IMG/VR virus record: IMGVR_UViG_3300042898_006156
Location: 1-64,000 of that record
Direction: 5' to 3' (one strand)
From: a virus
DNA length: 64,000 nt
The first letter of the stretch is position 1. Every line of letters starts with the position of its first letter. The notes beneath the pieces were generated by a model, which worked only from the letters and a program-made list of their open reading frames with translations, searched no databases and was not told the DNA's origin. Positions 39,257-47,210 of the stretch are shown here, in pieces. Position numbers and translations under genes: made by a program.

Positions 39257-39457
39257 ATGGAAGATAAAATTGACAACAATAAAGCTGCAGGTCTTGTTTG
39301 GTATGTTATTGGATTGATTGCTTTAACTCACGTTTGGCGAACTACTGGAACATTACCATCAGATTTTCTTTTAGGAGCTCTTTCTGTATGGTGCTTGCGA
39401 AATGGAATGGTCTATTATGATATAGTCAAAGAAGAAGAAAATGAGCGACGAAAATGA
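39257..39457 (+). CDS. Membrane protein, 66 aa
   Basis: MEDKIDNNKAAGLVWYVIGL, with a first helix (LVWYVIGLIALTHVW) and a second (FLLGALSVWCLRNGMVYY), then a charged tail. TATAAT lies seven bases before the ATG. Overlaps the next gene by four bases. Confidence 0.6.
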   Translation: MEDKIDNNKAAGLVWYVIGLIALTHVWRTTGTLPSDFLLGALSVWCLRNGMVYYDIVKEEENERRK

Positions 39458-39900
39458 GCCAAAAAGAATCAAAATCGACCCAGAAGAAATCAAAAGACTA
39501 CTTGCAATTATCTATAAAGCCAGAGGGATTAAATAATATTTCCTTTAGTGTAGCTGATGAAATTTATGAAAAAGATCTAGTGAAAAAAGAGCAGTATCGT
39601 CAGCAAAGATTCGAAAGAGGATTTGATGATACTGAAACTTGGCATATGGATCGCACTATGGCATTATTTGTAATTCCTAGATTGAAAAGATTTATTGAAG
39701 TAAATAATGGTATTCCTAATGGTGAAACAATTGAATCTTATGATGAGAAAATAAGATTTATCATTAGTGCTTTTGAAAATTATTATGTTTCAGACCAATA
39801 TTATAATTCAGTAGATATTGAAGAAAGAAAAAAACTCACTGATGATGTTAGGAAAGCAGTGGAAAATCTTTCTAAACTTTGGTTTGAATTGTGGTGGTAG
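39454..39900 (+). CDS. Conserved phage-type hypothetical protein, 148 aa
   Basis: After a basic leader (SQKESKSTQKKSKDYLQLS) the centre reads RGFDDTETWHMDRTMALFVIPRLKRFIEVNNGIP, a pattern I know from many tailed-phage hypothetical proteins (DxTxAxFIxPRLKRF). Predicted helical. No biochemical role is known to me. Confidence 0.65.
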   Translation: MSQKESKSTQKKSKDYLQLSIKPEGLNNISFSVADEIYEKDLVKKEQYRQQRFERGFDDTETWHMDRTMALFVIPRLKRFIEVNNGIPNGETIESYDEKIRFIISAFENYYVSDQYYNSVDIEERKKLTDDVRKAVENLSKLWFELWW

Positions 39901-39953
39901 GGCTTGTGTTTTGCTTATTATCGTGTTAGAATATTCGCAGGAGAAAGTTAGAT

Positions 39954-40286
39954 ATGAATCGTATTCGTCGTACTGAAACTCATAATGTTTTAGTCAAGAG
40001 AAAGTGGTTTGTCACCAAAAGTATGGCCTGTGCCTTTGTTCTTGAATTGGGATCAAACAAAATAATTAGAGTCAAATTTAATGACACCCATGATGCCGAA
40101 ACCTTAATGTATGACATACCATTGGATTCCAATGTTATTGTTCGTGGTTTTATGGGCGAATTTAATGGAGAGCCAGAATTTACAGTAAATTCTTATGAGA
40201 TTAGAAGCAAAGCTATGAAGACTTTTTATCCATCAGAAGATATTGAGTACGTAGTTGCAAAACCAAAGAAGAAGACATCCAACTAA
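39954..40286 (+). CDS. Hypothetical protein, 110 aa, possible OB-fold
   Basis: MNRIRRTETHNVLVKRKWFV, then strand-rich segments (ACAFVLELGSNKIIRVKF, SNVIVRGFMGEFNGEPEFTVNSYEI). The VxGxxxxFxGxxxFxVxxY element is reminiscent of OB-fold nucleic-acid-binding domains, and the tail is basic (KPKKKTSN). The family call is tentative. Confidence 0.6.
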   Translation: MNRIRRTETHNVLVKRKWFVTKSMACAFVLELGSNKIIRVKFNDTHDAETLMYDIPLDSNVIVRGFMGEFNGEPEFTVNSYEIRSKAMKTFYPSEDIEYVVAKPKKKTSN

Positions 40287-40293
40287 ATTTTAT

Positions 40294-40319
40294 GAGCCTT
40301 CTTCGGAAGGCTCTTTTTC
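40294..40319 (+). terminator. Intrinsic terminator
   Basis: GAGCCTTC, TTC loop, GGAAGGCTC, TTTTT just after the stop at 40286 and just before the FeoA-like gene. Confidence 0.8.
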
Positions 40320-40330
40320 TAGGAAAGACT

Positions 40331-40552
40331 ATGACCTTATTTGATGGTTCTGCTGGTGAAACTTATAGGATTGAATCAATTTGCGGAACTGTCAGAACAA
40401 GACTTTCTGAATTAGGTTTCAACCCTGGTTGTGAAATAAAAGTTCTCAACAAACAGCATATGGATATGATGGTTGTAAACTGCAGAGAAAGCCAGATTGC
40501 ATTAAGAAAAGAAGAAGCCCAGTGTATTCATATTACTCCTGTAAAAGAGTAA
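40331..40552 (+). CDS. FeoA-like SH3 domain protein, 73 aa
   Basis: Start at 40331 after AGGAAAG; an earlier in-frame ATG lies in the terminator stem. TLFDGSAGETYRIESICG, then RTRLSELGFNPGCEIKVLNK and ESQIALRKEEAQCIHI match the FeoA pattern (RLxELGFxPGxxhxVhxx ... ALRxxEAxxIxV) and length (about 75 aa). FeoA assists the ferrous-iron transporter FeoB in bacteria. A phage copy without FeoB may tune host iron uptake or may have been recruited for protein binding. Confidence 0.75.
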   Translation: MTLFDGSAGETYRIESICGTVRTRLSELGFNPGCEIKVLNKQHMDMMVVNCRESQIALRKEEAQCIHITPVKE

Positions 40553-40553
40553 T

Positions 40554-41123
40554 ATGACTTGGGAAGAAATTAGACAGCGTAAAGAAGATTCAATTCGAGA
40601 AAGCACAGGTAATCCTATGGTAAAAAAACCTAATCCATTTGTAATAAACGGTAAAACTTATAATTCATACACTGAATATTCAAATTCAGATGAACATAAA
40701 GAATTATTGAAAATTGAAGAAGAAGCTTTGGGGCAATATGAACAAAAGGCTAAAGAGTATTTTGATTCTTTGGAAACAGACGATCAATTATTGTTATTCT
40801 TTCATATTACTAACACAATTTTTAAAAACTATTTTAAAGATAATGGTTCTTATAGAGGCTTACTTTACGATAAATTTAAATTTGGGCCTGAAGCTTACAG
40901 TTTAGGAATGGATAGTGGAATGTTTACTCTTCACAATTCAATTTCTACACCTGATGAAAATGAAGAAAGATTTCAAAAGCTGATGAAGTTTTTAGATCTT
41001 GATTTGACAAAAGAGCAAATGATTTCAGCAAGGAATTATTTTAATCAAGGTTTTGACAATAGTGAACAAATAAATCACATATTTTCTAAACAGCAAGTTC
41101 TTAAATTCGAAGACCCTGAATAA
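40554..41123 (+). CDS. Hypothetical protein, 189 aa
   Basis: MTWEEIRQRKEDSIRESTGN; helical, with NPFVINGKTYNSYTEYSNSDEHKELL and a C-terminal helical region (LTKEQMISARNYFNQGF). No family recognised. Ends at a terminator. Confidence 0.7.
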   Translation: MTWEEIRQRKEDSIRESTGNPMVKKPNPFVINGKTYNSYTEYSNSDEHKELLKIEEEALGQYEQKAKEYFDSLETDDQLLLFFHITNTIFKNYFKDNGSYRGLLYDKFKFGPEAYSLGMDSGMFTLHNSISTPDENEERFQKLMKFLDLDLTKEQMISARNYFNQGFDNSEQINHIFSKQQVLKFEDPE

Positions 41124-41137
41124 TCAGGGTCTTTTTT
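41110..41137 (+). terminator. Intrinsic terminator
   Basis: AAGACCCTGA, ATAA loop, TCAGGGTCTTTTTT; the stem includes the stop codon of the gene ending at 41123. Confidence 0.85.
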
Positions 41138-41160
41138 CTTGCATCCAGTATATATTTACT

Positions 41161-41631
41161 ATGACACAAGAAGAAGCATATTCTTATTTCTTTCCTGAAA
41201 TAAGAGACAATGGACAAGAGTATTTTAAAACTTGTTTAATTTATGCTTATCCTGCCCACTTAAATGAATACATAGAGACTTGGACTGCAGATGGATTAGA
41301 AACTACAAATTACGCAAAAGAAGGCGATTTTATAGTTCAAAATCTGCAAACTGAATGTCAAGAACAATATATAGTTCCTTGTGATATGCTTTTTAGTAGA
41401 TATATATTTTTCTATTACTATGACAAAGGGGCAGTTTACATTCCAAGCGGTAAAATTATCGCTTGTAGATATTATGGGTCAGACTTGGAATTTGTTGCTA
41501 AATGGGGCAGATTGATGTCCTTGAAAACTGGAGATTATATTGTTTCTCCATCTCCTTATTACAGTGAAGTATATAGAATCGCTTCTCAAGAATTTTTTGA
41601 AACTTACCAAAAACTAATTGATCCAGAATAA
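41161..41631 (+). CDS. Hypothetical protein, 156 aa
   Basis: MTQEEAYSYFFPEIRDNGQE, aromatic-rich alpha/beta protein (RYIFFYYYDKGAVYIPSGKIIACRYYG). No family recognised. TATATA lies six bases before the ATG. Confidence 0.65.
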   Translation: MTQEEAYSYFFPEIRDNGQEYFKTCLIYAYPAHLNEYIETWTADGLETTNYAKEGDFIVQNLQTECQEQYIVPCDMLFSRYIFFYYYDKGAVYIPSGKIIACRYYGSDLEFVAKWGRLMSLKTGDYIVSPSPYYSEVYRIASQEFFETYQKLIDPE

Positions 41632-41651
41632 TCTTAATGTAAAATAAGATT

Positions 41652-42206
41652 ATGGGCTACACACTTCTAGTTTTTGAACCTGATATCAAACATCATCCTA
41701 GCACTGAAAATGTTTTGTGGAAAGGGCAAGTAATTCCACCATCAAACTACAGCTCAATTATGATCATTTTATTGCAAGATATTCTAGAATTGAATAACAG
41801 AAGAACAATGAGTGAATGGGAAAAAATTTTAATTAATAATAGTTTCAAATATGAGCTTAATTATGATCACGAATTTTGCCGTGAATATATCATTCAAGAT
41901 AAACCTCTTGTTGCTTATAATTTTCAATTATTTATGTGTGATCTCCAAGATGGCACTAATAGATTAGAAGTTGCTGATGAAAACATACTTCCAATTCTGT
42001 TTTCGTTAAATATTTCTAAAAATAAATCTTACAATCCAGTAGCTTTAAAGAAAAAAATAGAATCAGCTTTGGAATTAATATCAATTTCTGAACCTAAACC
42101 TCTAAATCTTATGATAAAAGGGCAGCTAAATTTATTAGATAAACTTGCAGATGTTTGCATAGATTATGAAGTTGATGTAAAATGTACAATTGAAGTAAGA
42201 GCGTAA
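41652..42206 (+). CDS. Hypothetical protein, 184 aa
   Basis: MGYTLLVFEPDIKHHPSTEN; soluble, with LNNRRTMSEWEKILINNSF and a helical C-terminus. TTGATC-16-TAAAAT ends six bases before the ATG, so it likely has its own leaderless transcript. No family recognised. Confidence 0.65.
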   Translation: MGYTLLVFEPDIKHHPSTENVLWKGQVIPPSNYSSIMIILLQDILELNNRRTMSEWEKILINNSFKYELNYDHEFCREYIIQDKPLVAYNFQLFMCDLQDGTNRLEVADENILPILFSLNISKNKSYNPVALKKKIESALELISISEPKPLNLMIKGQLNLLDKLADVCIDYEVDVKCTIEVRA

Positions 42207-42233
42207 TTTTGCTTCGGAGTGTACAATAGTTTT

Positions 42234-43151
42234 ATGAAAATTCTATATATTTCTGGAAACCAAAGATCAGAGCAATTTCCTTGGCTAACTGATTATCAAG
42301 ATGACTGTTTGCTTCTTGGACTTAAGGAGCTTTTTGGCAGTGATGTAGTTGATTGTAATAAGAGATTTCATCTTTATTCAGACTATTCTGATGAGCAATT
42401 AGCTACCGAATATGGACGTGGTTTTACTGTTTGTCGAAATATCACTTCTGATGATGCTGATCGTGAAGACATCACAAAGAAGATTCGAAATAAGTACTTT
42501 GATTATGTAATTTATGGAAGTATTTGGCGAAGTCAAGATCATCTTCAACTTGTTCTTGAAAATTATGACAAGAAGAAGATTGTATTTGTTGATGGCGAAG
42601 ATACCAATGCTTTTCATGAAGATCGTTTGAAGGATGGTGTAGTTTACTTTAAGCGTGAATTGTATCCTGATCAAAAGCAAGTTCATCTTCAAGAATACAT
42701 GCAACACGTACTTCCAATTAGCTTTGCTTTCCCAACAAATAAGGTAAATGCTGGTCAAAAGAAAGAGCGTCGTATTGCTCACAGTGATCCTCGTGATCGT
42801 AAGACTTATGTATTCAATACAGAAGCAGAATACTATCAGGATTATATGTTCTCAAAGTATGCTTTTACAATGCCAAAGGCTGGATGGGATTGTTTGAGAC
42901 ATTATGAAATCATGGGTAATGGTTGTATTCCTTTATTCCCTGATATTATGAATTGCCCTAGATATTCAATGATGCGTTTTCCGAAGGCATTGTTGACCAA
43001 GGTTGCATTCTTTGACAAGAATGATCCAAAGTGGCTTGATCAGAATTATGAATATTTCCAAGCTGAAGTGATGGATCATATGAAGAAATACAACACCACT
43101 AAAGCTCTTGCTGAACACGTAATGAAAGAATTATCATTACTCAATAAGTAA
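42234..43151 (+). CDS. Glycosyltransferase-like protein, GT-B/exostosin-type
   Basis: 305 aa. N-terminal Rossmann-like half (KILYISGNQRSEQFPWL, DYVIYGSIWRS, KKIVFVDGEDTNAF). The C-terminal half has YYQDYMFSKYAFTMPKAGWDCLRHYEIMGNGCIPLFPDI, the motif by which exostosin-like and family-1-type transferases bind nucleotide sugars (E-h-x-x-x-G-x-x-P). It probably modifies a host or virion glycan. TACAAT ends six bases before this ATG, which supports the start. Convergent with a second glycosyltransferase. Confidence 0.75.
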   Translation: MKILYISGNQRSEQFPWLTDYQDDCLLLGLKELFGSDVVDCNKRFHLYSDYSDEQLATEYGRGFTVCRNITSDDADREDITKKIRNKYFDYVIYGSIWRSQDHLQLVLENYDKKKIVFVDGEDTNAFHEDRLKDGVVYFKRELYPDQKQVHLQEYMQHVLPISFAFPTNKVNAGQKKERRIAHSDPRDRKTYVFNTEAEYYQDYMFSKYAFTMPKAGWDCLRHYEIMGNGCIPLFPDIMNCPRYSMMRFPKALLTKVAFFDKNDPKWLDQNYEYFQAEVMDHMKKYNTTKALAEHVMKELSLLNK

Positions 43152-43155
43152 AACT

Positions 43156-43190
43156 AAAATGGAGGCATCACATTCGATGCCTCCATTTTT
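43156..43190. terminator. Bidirectional terminator
   Basis: AAAATGGAGGCATC, ACATTC loop, GATGCCTCCATTTTT; it overlaps the start of the 3' end of the minus-strand gene at 43168. Confidence 0.85.
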
Positions 43191-43875
43191 CTATAAAATT
43201 CTTCTCAAGAGCAAATGTATTCTTCATATATTCTTCTTGATTTTTAAACGTTCCATGAGATCTTTGTCCATAATGATCCACTTTAGAAGCTGCAACCATT
43301 CCATGTTTGCAGCCTTTTTCTTGTAATCTCATAATGATATCGTTATCTTGGAAAAAGAAAGCAAATTGTTCATCTAATGGAAAAAGCCAATCTTTGACTT
43401 CTTTCTTCATAATCCAACACCAACCACAGAAATTAATGATTAATTCAAAGCCAACTCTTACCATTGTTTCTGGTGTATATCTGTGCTTAATTTCAGCTCT
43501 TGGAACAATTCCTACTTGCTCTGTTGGCGATCTTGGAGAAGCTGTATCAAGTTCGTGATTGATCATAGCTGCTTCCATTTTAACCCACCAATCTTTATGG
43601 AAATTGACATCATTATTTACAATCGCAATATATTCAGAATCACAGTTTTCAATTGCGATATTTAAATAAGTGTTGTAATTAAAATCAATTGGTGGTTTAA
43701 GATAAAAGTTTACGTGTTGAAAATTCCATTCTCTATCTTTGTTTGATTCCACTAACACTACGTTAAAATTTTCAGATCCAATTGAATTATGAAGAGAATC
43801 TAATGCATTTTGTGTCATTTTGTAAATATCATTGTTTACAGTGTTAGTAAGCATAATAAGCGAAAGTTTTGTCAT
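43168..43875 (-). CDS. Glycosyltransferase family 2 (GT-A)
   Basis: 235 aa. TKLSLIMLTNTVNNDIYKMT begins the GT-A nucleotide-binding fold; SEYIAIVNNDVNFHKDWW holds the DxD-like NND; later GWCWIMKKEV, FFFQDNDIIMRL and KVDHYGQRSHGTF are acceptor-side motifs common in family 2. It adds a sugar from a nucleotide donor to a glycan. TATAAT ends six bases before the ATG (43882-43887). Confidence 0.85.
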   Translation of the reverse strand: MTKLSLIMLTNTVNNDIYKMTQNALDSLHNSIGSENFNVVLVESNKDREWNFQHVNFYLKPPIDFNYNTYLNIAIENCDSEYIAIVNNDVNFHKDWWVKMEAAMINHELDTASPRSPTEQVGIVPRAEIKHRYTPETMVRVGFELIINFCGWCWIMKKEVKDWLFPLDEQFAFFFQDNDIIMRLQEKGCKHGMVAASKVDHYGQRSHGTFKNQEEYMKNTFALEKNFIEKWRHRM

Positions 43876-43881
43876 AAAACT

Positions 43882-43887
43882 ATTATA
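43882..43887 (-). promoter_or_regulatory. -10 box, leaderless position
   Basis: On the minus strand TATAAT, six bases (AGTTTT), ATG at 43875. No clear -35; it directly follows the terminator of the upstream unit. Confidence 0.5.
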
Positions 43888-43892
43888 AATAA

Positions 43893-43919
43893 AAAACCAG
43901 ATCTATTGATCTGGTTTTT
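43893..43919 (-). terminator. Terminator of the 46001-43903 unit
   Basis: AAAAACCAGATC, TATT loop, GATCTGGTTTTT. Confidence 0.85.
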
Positions 43920-44094
43920 GTGCTGTACGATATTCTTTCATATTAAAAGATTTCTTTTTTCTTTTCTTATTTTTATTGTAATTTGAATAAGCTATTGCCC
44001 ATGCTGTAGATTCTCTATCATCCTTGGATTTTTCAGGATAAAAATCAGAATCATCTAATAAAGTATCTACTAAATCATCTACTGGCTTTGGCAT
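43903..44094 (-). CDS. Hypothetical protein, 63 aa
   Basis: MPKPVDDLVDTLLDDSDFYP then ESTAWAIAYSNYNKNKKRKKKSF. The AWAIAYxxYNK helix with a basic tail is a recurring feature of small phage virion-associated proteins. It is one base from the upstream tagged gene. No firm function. Confidence 0.6.
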   Translation of the reverse strand: MPKPVDDLVDTLLDDSDFYPEKSKDDRESTAWAIAYSNYNKNKKRKKKSFNMKEYRTAQKPDQ

Positions 44095-44095
44095 T

Positions 44096-44968
44096 TTAGG
44101 ATCGATTCGGGGCTTGTGTTGGTGGAGTAATTGGTGCTGCTGGTGCTGCTGGAGTTTTAGGTGTTCCAGTTATTGAGGTTAATGGCTTGGCTTCTACACC
44201 ATAAATTTGTGACGCTTGCTGCTTGCCTTCAGAATCTACATTTCCGAAATCACCAACTTGAAGACCTTTTTCTGTTTTTGTTTTACTCAATAACTCTTCT
44301 AGTTTTGTAGTATCTTGGTTGTATTTTTTCATTTCTTGAATTCTTGCTTCTAAACTATCTTTAAAACTATCAGTTTTCAAGTATGAGTTCCACTCTTTAA
44401 CTAAACCTGGTAAGTTTCTATCTTCTCTGTTTGGAAGAGCTTTTTCACCAGCAGCTGTCAAACCTTCAAGAGGAGAAGCTAATTCAATATTAACTCTATT
44501 GCCTTCACTCCCTACTCCAAGTCCCTGTATAGGTGTATCATTGACCATAGATGGGAAAGCTGTTGGATCATTTGGCTTAATTGGAATAGCATTTTGATTG
44601 AAATATGTGTTAAATTCTTTAATCAAGTCTGTGTAAGATTTGTAATCTATAAGATTATTTCTGTATTGTTTTTCAACTGCAGAAATCATATCTTCAAACT
44701 TCGGAGGGTTGGTTCTCTTCAATTGATCCTGAAAATATTTGATGATTGCATTTTGGCTGGTTGGCAGTACGTTGGTAACCGGAGCAGGGGTAGTAGAAGG
44801 TTTGACTGGTTGTTTAGTAGCAGGTTTGACTGGAGTTTTGACAGCTGGTTTGACTGGGGGTTTAGGAGCAGGTTTAGCTTGGGCAATTTTGAGCAAATCA
44901 TCAGCCTGTCTATGCATGCCATGTTGATCAAGTATTTGACTTATTTTAATAAATTCTTTTGTAAACAT
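44096..44968 (-). CDS. Tagged protein with KP-rich repeats, 290 aa
   Basis: The N-terminal tag MFTKEFIKISQILDQHGMHR then QADDLLKIAQ leads into a repeat region (about residues 32-66) of PxKP/VKP units (KPPVKPAVKTPVKP...). The remainder is helical, ending in a second Pro/Ala-rich tail (TPKTPAAPAAPITPPTQAP). No enzyme motif. The extended Lys/Pro region could bind DNA or RNA. Part of the unit 46001-43903. Confidence 0.7.
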   Translation of the reverse strand: MFTKEFIKISQILDQHGMHRQADDLLKIAQAKPAPKPPVKPAVKTPVKPATKQPVKPSTTPAPVTNVLPTSQNAIIKYFQDQLKRTNPPKFEDMISAVEKQYRNNLIDYKSYTDLIKEFNTYFNQNAIPIKPNDPTAFPSMVNDTPIQGLGVGSEGNRVNIELASPLEGLTAAGEKALPNREDRNLPGLVKEWNSYLKTDSFKDSLEARIQEMKKYNQDTTKLEELLSKTKTEKGLQVGDFGNVDSEGKQQASQIYGVEAKPLTSITGTPKTPAAPAAPITPPTQAPNRS

Positions 44969-45002
44969 AATTTTTATTTTAACAACTTCTTAAAATTGCC
45001 CT

Positions 45003-46001
45003 TTATTTTAATCTTGTAAGCTTGTCACCAGTTGATTTTCCAATGTTAAATTGATCAATAACTTGATTGACTTTATTAGCAACTCCCGATATATCTGTAT
45101 TTTTAGGATTTTTATTTAGAAATTCAGTCTGAAATGTAGAAATTTTTGTTGGTGTGTTTTGTATTTTTAGCTTCTTTTCATCTTCTTTTAATTCTTTAAT
45201 CATTGAAGACTGGATTTCATTAATGATTTGGTCACCCAATGTATACCAATCAGTCACAAATACACTATTTCCAGCAGCAGTCCAGCCTGTTGGGTGCATA
45301 GCATTATTGTAAATAGGAGCTAATGTTTTGAATGTAGTATTGAATTTTTCTAATTTTTCGAAAAACTTTGAATCTGATTTCAATATATTCATAGCATATA
45401 TGACATCATTATATTCATTAGAATATCTTTGTGTGAAAGCTCCGGGTTTAGATTTATCTTCGGAAAGCGTTTTAAGCACAGGAATAATTTGTGTCAAGTA
45501 TGCATCAGCTTGTTCAGGGGTGACTTGTGCTTGTTGCGCCACTTGATTAGGGGATGAAACAGGTACTTGAGCAGAAGGAGTAACTGCAGTACCAGCACCA
45601 GGACTAGCCATAGGAGGTCCAGCTGGTTGTTGAGTACCACCTGCAGGAGCACTGGTTCCCTCATTTTGTTTTAATTTGTTCTTAATAAAGTCAACTGCTT
45701 TTGTGCTAACGTCTTTGTATTTATTTTTGACAGTTATTCTTGGATCTTTATCAATTGCATATATTTTATTTATCATACCCGCTGCTGAACGTGAATTGTA
45801 TACAGTTTTATCATAATTCATACCACTTTTTTTGATTGTTGCTAACTGATCATCGCCAAAATAAACTCTTACAATGTAGTAAACAAATTCTTGAGTTACG
45901 TCGCCAGGTTTTGCTAGCAATTTATTGATATAATCTGCATTAACATCATCTACCTTTTGCGCAAACTTTTTGTGGTTATAAATTGATATACTTTTTCTCA
46001 T
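45003..46001 (-). CDS. Hypothetical protein with basic/aromatic N-terminus, 332 aa
   Basis: MRKSISIYNHKKFAQKVDDV carries a weak form of the tag (KKFAQKVDD). The middle has an Ala/Pro/Gly linker (about 115-160, APAGGTQQPAGPP...) like the gene downstream. The rest is helical. No family recognised. Probable first gene of the unit. Confidence 0.65.
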   Translation of the reverse strand: MRKSISIYNHKKFAQKVDDVNADYINKLLAKPGDVTQEFVYYIVRVYFGDDQLATIKKSGMNYDKTVYNSRSAAGMINKIYAIDKDPRITVKNKYKDVSTKAVDFIKNKLKQNEGTSAPAGGTQQPAGPPMASPGAGTAVTPSAQVPVSSPNQVAQQAQVTPEQADAYLTQIIPVLKTLSEDKSKPGAFTQRYSNEYNDVIYAMNILKSDSKFFEKLEKFNTTFKTLAPIYNNAMHPTGWTAAGNSVFVTDWYTLGDQIINEIQSSMIKELKEDEKKLKIQNTPTKISTFQTEFLNKNPKNTDISGVANKVNQVIDQFNIGKSTGDKLTRLK

Positions 46002-46010
46002 AGTTAAAAA

Positions 46011-46043
46011 ATCAGAACACTAAATTTCTTATTTAGTATTCTG
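46011..46043. terminator. Hairpin between genes, probable terminator
   Basis: TCAGAACACTAAAT, TTCTT, ATTTAGTATTCTGA: a 14-base stem with one mismatch behind the nuclease gene ending at 46053. Confidence 0.55.
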
Positions 46044-46052
46044 ATACAGTTT

Positions 46053-46742
46053 TTAATCTTCCTCGTATTCAAATCCAAATTGCTTCAGATAAACCCAACA
46101 AGGATCGTCATCAGTTGGAGGTGGTTCTTTTCCAGCGATAAGAGAAATCACTTCTTTTTTGATAAATTCTTCAAATCCATCCAAGTCAAGATCATATTGA
46201 ATATACTTTAACTTTCCACCAAGATTAGCAGATCCATCTTCAGAAATAGAAAATTTATTCGGTTCATATACAAATAAACCAATTTTGTCATTTATCTTTA
46301 CAGAATAATCTGATGCAGAATTTGGATTTGTCATAGCATAACTATAGCAAGATAATTGACGAACATATTTCTGTAAAGTTTTCTCTTGAATTTCACAAGT
46401 TTTGAAATCAATTACAGAATGAGATCCATCAGAAAATTTCAAAACACCATCGATTTTTCCACGTAAAATAACTTCAACATCAGGAAAATCAGGGTTTATG
46501 ATAGGTTTGCTCTTTACCCATTGATCTGCTCCAGTAATAACAGCATCAGGAAAAGATGGATCAAACTCTTTCATATTTTTATTTTCACAGCAAACTTTTG
46601 TTAACACATCAATAACTGTAAAAATACGAGGAATGATTACTGGTGGACGTTTGATACCTAGATTGTACTTCTGATAAAATCCCCAAGGACTATCATCTAG
46701 TAAGAAAGCTAGATCCGATGGGCTTAAAAAAATTGTTTTCAT
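46053..46742 (-). CDS. PD-(D/E)XK nuclease, Cas4/RecB-like
   Basis: 229 aa. VILRGKIDGVLKFSDGSHSV then IDFKTCEIQ and LQKYVRQLSCYSYA give G-x-x-D, D-F-K-T and the Q-x3-Y helix of the RecB/Cas4 nuclease fold. The catalytic E-x-K is D-x-K here. Such phage enzymes trim DNA ends in recombination or repair. The promoter on the minus strand (TTGACA, 18 bases, TTTATA) faces the divergent gene at 46867. Confidence 0.8.
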   Translation of the reverse strand: MKTIFLSPSDLAFLLDDSPWGFYQKYNLGIKRPPVIIPRIFTVIDVLTKVCCENKNMKEFDPSFPDAVITGADQWVKSKPIINPDFPDVEVILRGKIDGVLKFSDGSHSVIDFKTCEIQEKTLQKYVRQLSCYSYAMTNPNSASDYSVKINDKIGLFVYEPNKFSISEDGSANLGGKLKYIQYDLDLDGFEEFIKKEVISLIAGKEPPPTDDDPCWVYLKQFGFEYEED

Positions 46743-46772
46743 TTCTTGCCTTTATTGTATAAAGATGTATGG

Positions 46773-46832
46773 ATGATACCTTGTCAATTTTCAGATATCA
46801 AGGGTTGACAAAAGTAATTAATCAGGTATCAT
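46773..46832. promoter_or_regulatory. Divergent promoter pair with inverted repeat
   Basis: ATGATACC (46773-46780) and GGTATCAT (46825-46832) are perfect inverted repeats, and each lies beside a TTGACA box: on the plus strand 46805-46810 with TATCAT as -10 (16-base spacer), on the minus strand comp 46782-46787. A shared dimeric regulator site for the genes at 46742(-) and 46867(+) is likely. Confidence 0.6.
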
Positions 46833-46866
46833 AATACAGATCAAGGGATCAAAAGGATATATATCA

Positions 46867-47196
46867 ATGGACGAGTCTACAGACGTTACAGCAGTTGTTA
46901 GTGAGGAGCAGCCAGCAATCTCTCACGATGAGTATCTTGAGTTAGTTTCTATGCGCCAGTCATTACTCGAGCTCAAGGCACAAAAGTCTGATGTTCTTGA
47001 ATTTGTGAACGTTGCTCAACAGTATGCAGCACAACTTCAGCAAGCACAGCAACAATTGACAGCTATTAATGAAGCACTCACCGAGAACACCTCGGCGCTT
47101 CAAGAGCGAATGAAGGAAATTGTTGAGCCTCTTGGTGTTTCTGGTGAGTTTACAATCACTGATACAGAGCCACACTACATCGTAGCTAATTCGTAA
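46867..47196 (+). CDS. Coiled-coil protein, 109 aa
   Basis: MDESTDVTAVVSEEQPAISH then a coiled coil rich in Gln and Ala (about 40-85, LQQAQQQLTAINEAL) and a short beta tail. AAAAGGAT precedes the ATG. The base composition is more GC-rich than its neighbours, like the genes in the first 3.6 kb, which may mark well-expressed genes. Function unknown. Confidence 0.7.
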   Translation: MDESTDVTAVVSEEQPAISHDEYLELVSMRQSLLELKAQKSDVLEFVNVAQQYAAQLQQAQQQLTAINEALTENTSALQERMKEIVEPLGVSGEFTITDTEPHYIVANS

Positions 47197-47210
47197 TCTT
47201 TCAAAGCAAT

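Noticed and set aside
44594-45019. A 141-residue plus-strand frame with repeats
   Set aside because: It is the complement of the KP-rich tagged gene at 44096; the repeats are mirror images.
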